Assembly: GCA_044867525.1 (NCBI GenBank)
Contig: JBIOVB010000016.1
Location: 1-64,000, forward strand
DNA length: 64,000 nt
Reading direction: 5' to 3'
Source of the DNA: JALYNX01 sp044867525
GTDB lineage: Bacteria; Actinomycetota; Acidimicrobiia; Spongiisociales; ZC4RG35
The notes under the pieces are model-generated. The model did no database searches. It was given only the letters and a program-made list of their open reading frames with translations, and was not told the DNA's origin. The translations under genes were made by a program, and so were the position numbers. How positions within the stretch are numbered: position 1 is the first letter of the stretch; each line of letters begins with the position of its first letter. Positions 59,086 through 64,000 of this stretch are shown here, one piece after another.

Positions 59086-60807
59086 TCAACCCCCGGTGAC
59101 GATCACGTCCGCCCGGCTCACCAGCACCGGGACATATGTGAAGTCGGGAGCAACCGTGAAGGCGCCTTCGAGAACCGCGCTTGCGACCAATGATGCGGTG
59201 AAATGGTCCCCGCCCGGCTCCAGCACGTTCAGTGTCTCCGGCCCCTGATCGACCCCGAAAACGATGTCGGGCTTGCCCGACCAGGTCGAGATGTTCCAGA
59301 ACGGGCCGCTGGACGATGGGTTGTCCCTGGGCCCGGTGATGACCTCGTTCCAGGCGAAGAAAGAGGGCTTCTGATAGAGGGGGATCGAGGCGACGTCGCC
59401 CAGATACAGGGAGTCGGCCTGGTTGTAGAGGGCGGCTCTGGCGTCTTCGTCCACCTCGGTCTCGGTCTGCTGGATCAGATCCTCGATCTCGTCGTTGCAG
59501 TACCTGTTGACGTTGATGTCCCCGAAACCACTGGGTGCCGCACCCTCGCAGTAATAGACCGTGTTCCGCCCCGATGGATCCGCTGCGCCGAACCAGGCGA
59601 AATTGAGGATCTGCCACACAGAGGAGTCCCCGTATATGAACTCGTTGGCGAAAACCCGGGTTGCCGGGCCGAAATCGGCGACGACTTCGATCCCAACCTC
59701 GAGCAGGTCTTCCTGAGCCAGGTCGAACAGTGCCTCCCGCCCTTCGATGCCAGCAGTGGTGGCCCAGCGGAAGGACAGCCGCTGGCCGTCGCACACGTAT
59801 ATCCCATCCTCCCCCTCCACACACCCGTTGGCCGCCAGAAGCTCCCTCGCGGCCGCCGGGTCGTAGGTGAACTGCCCGAAATGGTCCTCGTAGTAGGGGG
59901 TCTCGGTGAGCCACACGGTGTTCCCGAGCGCAGTCGCCTCTTCGATCATCGGCCGAACCACCTCATCGAGGACTTCCTCTCGGTCGATCGCCCGGGCGAA
60001 CGCCTCTCGGATGAACTTCTTGGACAGCAGCGGGTCGTCGTGGTTGAAGTCGATGTGCTCCCAGATCCGGCCCGGCCCGATCTCCGAGGTGACGTCGCCC
60101 ATCGATGTGACCTCGTCGACCAATGACTCATTCGGTTCCGGGTAGAACATGTCGATTTCCTCATCCCGAAGGGCGTCCACCAGGGTCTCCGAGTCGCCAA
60201 GGAAATCGATGCGCACATTTTGGACGTCGCCCAACGGGGCTCCCGATGCCGGGTCGCTGGTCGCCCAGTAGTTCGGGTTGCGGGTGAGCGAAATGCTTTC
60301 CTCCGCGACGTACTCCGAGAATTGGAACGGCCCCGAGCCGAGCGTGATGGCCTCGTCCCAGGCCTCGTTGAACGGCTGATCGCCCAAGACGTGGGCCGGG
60401 AGCACGACGCTGAAGAGGTTCCTCCATGGGGCGTAGACCTCGGAGAAGATGGCGAGGAATGTCTTGTCATCCACCAACTCGTAGCCGGTGATGAGGCTGT
60501 AGCCCGATCGGCTCGCAATCTCCAGATCCTGGTCCTTGAGAGTCTCGAGGGTGAAGGCAAAATCGGACGCGGTGACCGGAGAGCCATCGGCCCACGCCGC
60601 GGCCGGCCGGATGTGATAGCGGACACAGAAGGCGTCAGGGCACTCGGGCGGCGGGGCAGCCGTGGTGGTCGCGGTCTCGACACTGGTCGTGGGGGCAGTG
60701 GTCGTCGTGGTGACTTCGGCCTCGCCGTTGCAGGCAGCAACCACGATGCCGATCACGAGCAAAAGGCGCGCTCGTGAGGCGAGTGCGCTACTGCGCGAGT
60801 CTCGCAA
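59086..60807 (-). CDS. ABC-type peptide-binding lipoprotein (SBP_bac_5), apparently circularly permuted
   Basis: A 573-residue extracellular solute-binding protein. TTG 60807 is preceded by GGAGGG. The signal ends LLLVIGIVVAAC (lipobox Cys26), followed by a Thr-rich linker. The mature part begins at CVRYHIRPAAAWADGSPVTA, which is normally about 60-100 residues inside this family. The expected N-terminal block (VDQGPETLNVLEPGGDHFTA ... LEGAFTVAPDFTYVPVL) instead appears at the C-terminus, after residue 513. No permease or ATPase genes are adjacent. The ligand is unknown; peptides are usual for the family. Confidence 0.85.
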   Translation of the reverse strand: MRDSRSSALASRARLLLVIGIVVAACNGEAEVTTTTTAPTTSVETATTTAAPPPECPDAFCVRYHIRPAAAWADGSPVTASDFAFTLETLKDQDLEIASRSGYSLITGYELVDDKTFLAIFSEVYAPWRNLFSVVLPAHVLGDQPFNEAWDEAITLGSGPFQFSEYVAEESISLTRNPNYWATSDPASGAPLGDVQNVRIDFLGDSETLVDALRDEEIDMFYPEPNESLVDEVTSMGDVTSEIGPGRIWEHIDFNHDDPLLSKKFIREAFARAIDREEVLDEVVRPMIEEATALGNTVWLTETPYYEDHFGQFTYDPAAARELLAANGCVEGEDGIYVCDGQRLSFRWATTAGIEGREALFDLAQEDLLEVGIEVVADFGPATRVFANEFIYGDSSVWQILNFAWFGAADPSGRNTVYYCEGAAPSGFGDINVNRYCNDEIEDLIQQTETEVDEDARAALYNQADSLYLGDVASIPLYQKPSFFAWNEVITGPRDNPSSSGPFWNISTWSGKPDIVFGVDQGPETLNVLEPGGDHFTASLVASAVLEGAFTVAPDFTYVPVLVSRADVIVTGG

Positions 60808-60958
60808 CTGTCGTCCCTCCGTCGTGTTGGCCTGTCGATCCCGGGGCCAAAGCCCCTCCCCGAGGATGCTCCATCCTGCTGTGGGCAGGTGGAAGCAGGT
60901 CGTGGGTGGGTAAAGGTAAAGCGGCGCCGTCACAACGCCAAGAATCCACCATGTGCGC

Positions 60959-62050
60959 TCAGTTGTCGGGAGCCGGCTCCGGCACTTCGGAGATCACGTC
61001 GTGACGGTGCGTCGACGACTCCGAGATCAGGGCCTGGATGATCCCCGCCGTGGGCAAAGCGAGGACGATGCCGATCCCTCCGAGAAGGGCCCCGCCAATG
61101 AGGATGGCCGCGATCGAGATCGCGGGGTGGATCTCCATGGTCCTCTTGGTGATGCGGGGGGCGATGAGGTAGTTCTCAACCTGTTGGTAGAGGACGAAGT
61201 AGACGACCACCCATATCGCAGTGGTCGGGCCCTCGGCTGAGAGCGCCACGACTGCGGGGAGGATGGCGGCGAGGTAGGTGCCGATGACGGGGATGAACTG
61301 ACTGAGCACCCCCACCCAGATCCCAAGAGACACCGCGAACGGGACGCCGAGAAACGAGAGGACAACGGTGGAGAGGAAGGCGCTGAGAATGGCCAGTATC
61401 AGCCTCGAGTAGATGTAGCCACCCATCTTCTCGACCGCGACATCCCAGACGTGCAGAGCCTCTCGCTGACGATCGGGGGGCATGAATGACAGGACGGTGT
61501 GCTGCAGCTTGGGGAGCTCGGCAACTATGTAGAAGGTGAAGATGCCGACCGTGGTGGCAAAGATCAGGAAGTTGAAAACACCGGTGGTTACTCCGATCAG
61601 GCCTCCGACGAGTGTCCCGGCGAAATTGCCGAGAGCGTCACGGACGGACTCTCCCTCCTCGGCGACCTGGAGATCGGAGAGCTGGACGCCAAATGTGTCC
61701 TCGATGAACTGCGCCAGAGTTGTGACGTACCCGGGTGCGGCGTCGACCAATTGGTCGATCTGGCGGACGAAGAGCGGCACCAGAGCGATGAAGAAGACCA
61801 CGACCAGAGCTAATGCGGCGAGGAAGACGACGCCGGTGGCCGCACCCCGTCGCCAGCCCCGTTTCTCGAGATAGTGCACCGGGGGCTCGATCGCCACCGC
61901 GACGAATATCGAGACGAACACCATGAACAGGATGTTGCTGAGGCGGTAGATCAGCCACAGCGCCGCGGCGGTGACCACGAGGACGCCGGCGATGACAAGA
62001 GTCCTTCTTCGAAACTGCTTGCTGTCGGCCTTATCCGCTGCCGTGGGCAT
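60959..62050 (-). CDS. AI-2E family transporter
   Basis: A 363-residue membrane protein of the AI-2E/PerM superfamily. Two N-terminal helices are followed by a helix pair, an amphipathic cytoplasmic or periplasmic domain (about 95-150), and a C-terminal helical bundle. LGVPFAVSLGIWVGVLSQFI, PVIGTYLAAILPAVVAL and YQQVENYLIAPRITKRTM are the family's conserved stretches. Members export diverse small solutes or Na+/Li+; the AI-2 link is historical. It lies 152 bp upstream of the solute-binding protein on the same strand. Confidence 0.92.
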   Translation of the reverse strand: MPTAADKADSKQFRRRTLVIAGVLVVTAAALWLIYRLSNILFMVFVSIFVAVAIEPPVHYLEKRGWRRGAATGVVFLAALALVVVFFIALVPLFVRQIDQLVDAAPGYVTTLAQFIEDTFGVQLSDLQVAEEGESVRDALGNFAGTLVGGLIGVTTGVFNFLIFATTVGIFTFYIVAELPKLQHTVLSFMPPDRQREALHVWDVAVEKMGGYIYSRLILAILSAFLSTVVLSFLGVPFAVSLGIWVGVLSQFIPVIGTYLAAILPAVVALSAEGPTTAIWVVVYFVLYQQVENYLIAPRITKRTMEIHPAISIAAILIGGALLGGIGIVLALPTAGIIQALISESSTHRHDVISEVPEPAPDN

Positions 62051-62121
62051 CGTCGGGGAGAGTAGGCGGCGACGGGAACGGTACGGGGAAACTCCTAGCC
62101 TCCGCCTGTGGAACTTCGATC

Positions 62122-64000
62122 ATGACCGAGTCCTACGAGGTCGTATGGCGGCCGGGTCCGGAGCGGGCCGCCGCCACCCACACCAGCGCGTTCATGGCCA
62201 CCCACGGGATCGACGATTTCGAGGCGCTCCGGCGACGATCCGTCGCCGACCCCGACTGGTTCTGGTCCGAGGTTGTCGGGTTCCTCGGACTGCCATTCGA
62301 TCGCCCCTGGAGGGCGGTCAGCGACACCTCGCGAGGCGAGCAATGGACCACCTGGTTCACCGGCTCGATGTTCAACCTGAGCCGAGCCTGTGTCGACCGG
62401 TGGGCGGATGCCGATCCCACCCGCATCGCCGTTCGCTCAGAACGGGAGGACGGGACGACCAACGAGCTCACATTCGGTGAGCTGCTCGCCGAGGTGGCCG
62501 CCTTCGCGGGAGGGCTCGCTTCGCTCGGGGTGGGCCCTGGTGATCCGGTGGCCCTCTTCCTCCCGATGTCGTGGCAGGCCGTGGTGGCCTTTCTGGCGAC
62601 AGCCCGACTCGGAGGGATCGTCGTCCCCATCTTCTCGGGGTTCGGCGCAGAGGCTGTGGCCGGAAGGTTGATCGACCCCAAGCCGAAGGTCGTCGTCTGC
62701 GCCAACGGCTTTCAACGTCGGGGCCAAATGGTCGGTATGAAGAGAGTTGCAGACCAGGCGATCGAGTTGGCGGGAGGCATCGAGAAGGTGGTCGTTGCCG
62801 ACTACGCCGGCCCTGCTCCTGTCATGATCCAGGGACGGGACATCTCGTGGTCTGAGATGGTGGCCACGGCCGCGCCGGCCGCTCCGGCGGCTACCGGGGC
62901 CGAGGACCCGTTTCTCATCGCCTACACCTCGGGAACCACCGGCACGCCAAAGGGGGCGGTCCACGTCCATGCCGGCTTCACCACCCAGGTCGCCGCCGAG
63001 GGGGCATTCCAATTCGACATCCATCGAGAGGATGTCGTGATGTGGGCCACTGACATCGGCTGGATCATGGGACCGTGGGTGATCATCGCTGCGCTTGCAA
63101 ACGGCGCCGCTGTCGCCACCTTCGACGGTGCTCCGGACCATCCTGGGCCGGACCGCCTGTGGCAGGTCACCGCGGACCTCGGAGTCAGCGTCCTCGGGAT
63201 CTCCCCCACCCTGATCCGCTCCCTGAAACGGCACGGGGCAGGAGAAGCTGGCAAGCACGACCTATCCCGGCTCAAGACCTTCGGCTCGACCGGAGAGCCC
63301 TGGAACCCCGACCCTTGGTGGTGGCTGTTCGACGAGATCGGTGGGTGTGAGCGACCCATCATCAACATCTCGGGCGGCACCGAGATCGGGGCCTGCCTGT
63401 TGTCGGTGAACCTGCTGCAGGGCATGAAGCCGACCTCCGTGGGGGGCCCGGCGCTGGGTGTCGGCACCGACATCGTCGACAGCCATGGCAACTCGGTGCG
63501 GGGTGAGGTCGGCGAGCTCGCGGTGCACGGCTCCTGGCCGGGTCGGACCCGGGGCTTCTGGAATGACCCCGAGCGCTACCTCGCCACCTATTGGGAGAGG
63601 TTCGAGGGCCTCTGGGTGCACGGCGACTGGGCATCTGTGGACGAGGACGGGTTCTGGTACCTCCACGGGCGCTCGGACGACACGCTCAACATCGCCGGGA
63701 AACGGATAGGCCCGGCCGAGATCGAGTCCCTGGCAGTTGCCTTGCCGGAGGTGGCGATGGCGGCCGCGGTCGGGGTGCCAGATGAGGTGAAAGGGGAGGC
63801 GATCGTTCTCTACCTGGTGGCGGCTCCGGGGTCCAACCCCGACGACGCCATCACTGCCCGGGTGGAGGCGGCGGTAGTGGCCGGCCTCGGAAAGAGCTTT
63901 CGCCCGAAGACGGTCGAATGGGTCGGGGACCTCCCTCGCACCCGCTCGGCCAAGATCATGCGGCGGGTGGTGAAGGCGCTCGCTCTCGGGGAGGAGGCGG
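62122..64000 (+). CDS. Acetyl/acyl-CoA synthetase (AMP-forming), partial at the 3' end
   Basis: An AMP-binding ligase of at least 626 residues that runs past the window end. IDDFEALRRRSVADPDWFW is the ACAS N-terminal domain found in acetyl-CoA synthetase-like enzymes. Core motifs are IAYTSGTTGTPKGAVHVH (P-loop), ISGGTEIGACLLS in the A5 region, WVHGDWASVDEDGFWYLHGR, and the C-terminal catalytic Lys in PRTRSAKIMRR. The size and N-terminal domain suggest acetyl-, propionyl- or acetoacetyl-CoA synthetase rather than long-chain FadD. ATG 62122 is divergent from the AI-2E gene. Confidence 0.9.
   Translation, partial: MTESYEVVWRPGPERAAATHTSAFMATHGIDDFEALRRRSVADPDWFWSEVVGFLGLPFDRPWRAVSDTSRGEQWTTWFTGSMFNLSRACVDRWADADPTRIAVRSEREDGTTNELTFGELLAEVAAFAGGLASLGVGPGDPVALFLPMSWQAVVAFLATARLGGIVVPIFSGFGAEAVAGRLIDPKPKVVVCANGFQRRGQMVGMKRVADQAIELAGGIEKVVVADYAGPAPVMIQGRDISWSEMVATAAPAAPAATGAEDPFLIAYTSGTTGTPKGAVHVHAGFTTQVAAEGAFQFDIHREDVVMWATDIGWIMGPWVIIAALANGAAVATFDGAPDHPGPDRLWQVTADLGVSVLGISPTLIRSLKRHGAGEAGKHDLSRLKTFGSTGEPWNPDPWWWLFDEIGGCERPIINISGGTEIGACLLSVNLLQGMKPTSVGGPALGVGTDIVDSHGNSVRGEVGELAVHGSWPGRTRGFWNDPERYLATYWERFEGLWVHGDWASVDEDGFWYLHGRSDDTLNIAGKRIGPAEIESLAVALPEVAMAAAVGVPDEVKGEAIVLYLVAAPGSNPDDAITARVEAAVVAGLGKSFRPKTVEWVGDLPRTRSAKIMRRVVKALALGEEA

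Noticed and set aside
60843..60856. GGGGC-CAAA-GCCCC hairpin upstream of the solute-binding lipoprotein
   Set aside because: Only a 5-bp stem, no U-tract and no conserved partner; likely chance in G+C-rich DNA.
1..64000. tRNA, rRNA, CRISPR array, insertion sequence or prophage
   Set aside because: Intergenic gaps are almost all under 160 bp. I saw no T-loop consensus, no regularly spaced identical repeats, no transposase or integrase, and no target-site duplications.

Overview
The window is a strongly G+C-rich, very gene-dense bacterial chromosome segment. Third codon positions are mostly G or C, and GTG and TTG starts and 4-nt start/stop overlaps are common. Gene content and order point to an actinobacterium. 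The evidence is the coaD-rsmD-recG / yceD-rpmF-plsX-rnc-mutM-smc block, a paired AdnAB-type helicase-nuclease, zinc-type L28 and L32, a homodimeric AceE, and several FadD, MaoC and SDR lipid genes. An acidimicrobial or similar deep-branching lineage seems most likely, but that is inference. I saw no tRNA, rRNA, insertion sequence, prophage or CRISPR array.

Region by region. 1-10.1 kb (minus strand) is a long housekeeping run: recG, rsmD, coaD, a coiled-coil division-type protein, yceD, rpmF, plsX, rnc, mutM, acyP and smc. It is interrupted by one opposite-strand membrane gene. 10.3-11.1 kb (plus) holds rpmB, a degenerate cold-shock protein and a stand-alone Lrp/AsnC effector domain. 11.1-14.4 kb (minus) is a cell-wall unit: an alpha/beta hydrolase, a membrane-fused MurF and Ddl. 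14.5-20.5 kb has a GAF histidine kinase, FabI, small membrane and orphan genes, a VOC protein, an acyl-CoA synthetase and a PH-like/SHOCT membrane protein.

20.5-21.4 kb has no convincing gene. It carries two copies of a structured repeat whose minus strand is rich in UUCG-tetraloop hairpins, plus paired TTTTCGCG boxes. This is the most likely undescribed element in the window. 21.4-29.7 kb contains a stand-alone Fe-S PD-(D/E)XK nuclease, a glutamate dehydrogenase and the AdnA/AdnB-type pair. 29.7-33.1 kb has plsY, dtd and a PlsB-like acyltransferase, so with plsX both phospholipid entry routes are present.

33-38.3 kb (minus) is an apparent operon of a B12-binding radical SAM protein with a CCAEP tail, an ABC ATPase and two ABC-2 permeases. 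38.3-44 kb (plus) has a hydrolase, AceE overlapping a JAMM metallopeptidase, and a KhtT/KefB-type antiporter pair. 44-49 kb (minus) is a translationally coupled copper-protein operon (CoxG-like protein, cupredoxin lipoprotein, beta-helix lipoprotein, two-domain multicopper oxidase) next to a MogA/MoaB protein and an unknown membrane protein. 49-55 kb has a mismatch glycosylase, pirin, an NfuA-like protein, an ATP-grasp enzyme, thiamine pyrophosphokinase, a 2-hydroxyacid dehydrogenase and an L,D-transpeptidase. 55-59 kb (minus) is a beta-oxidation-type cluster (FadD, a remnant acyl-CoA dehydrogenase tail, SDR, MaoC hydratase). 59-64 kb has an apparently circularly permuted peptide-binding lipoprotein, an AI-2E family protein and a partial acyl/acetyl-CoA synthetase.
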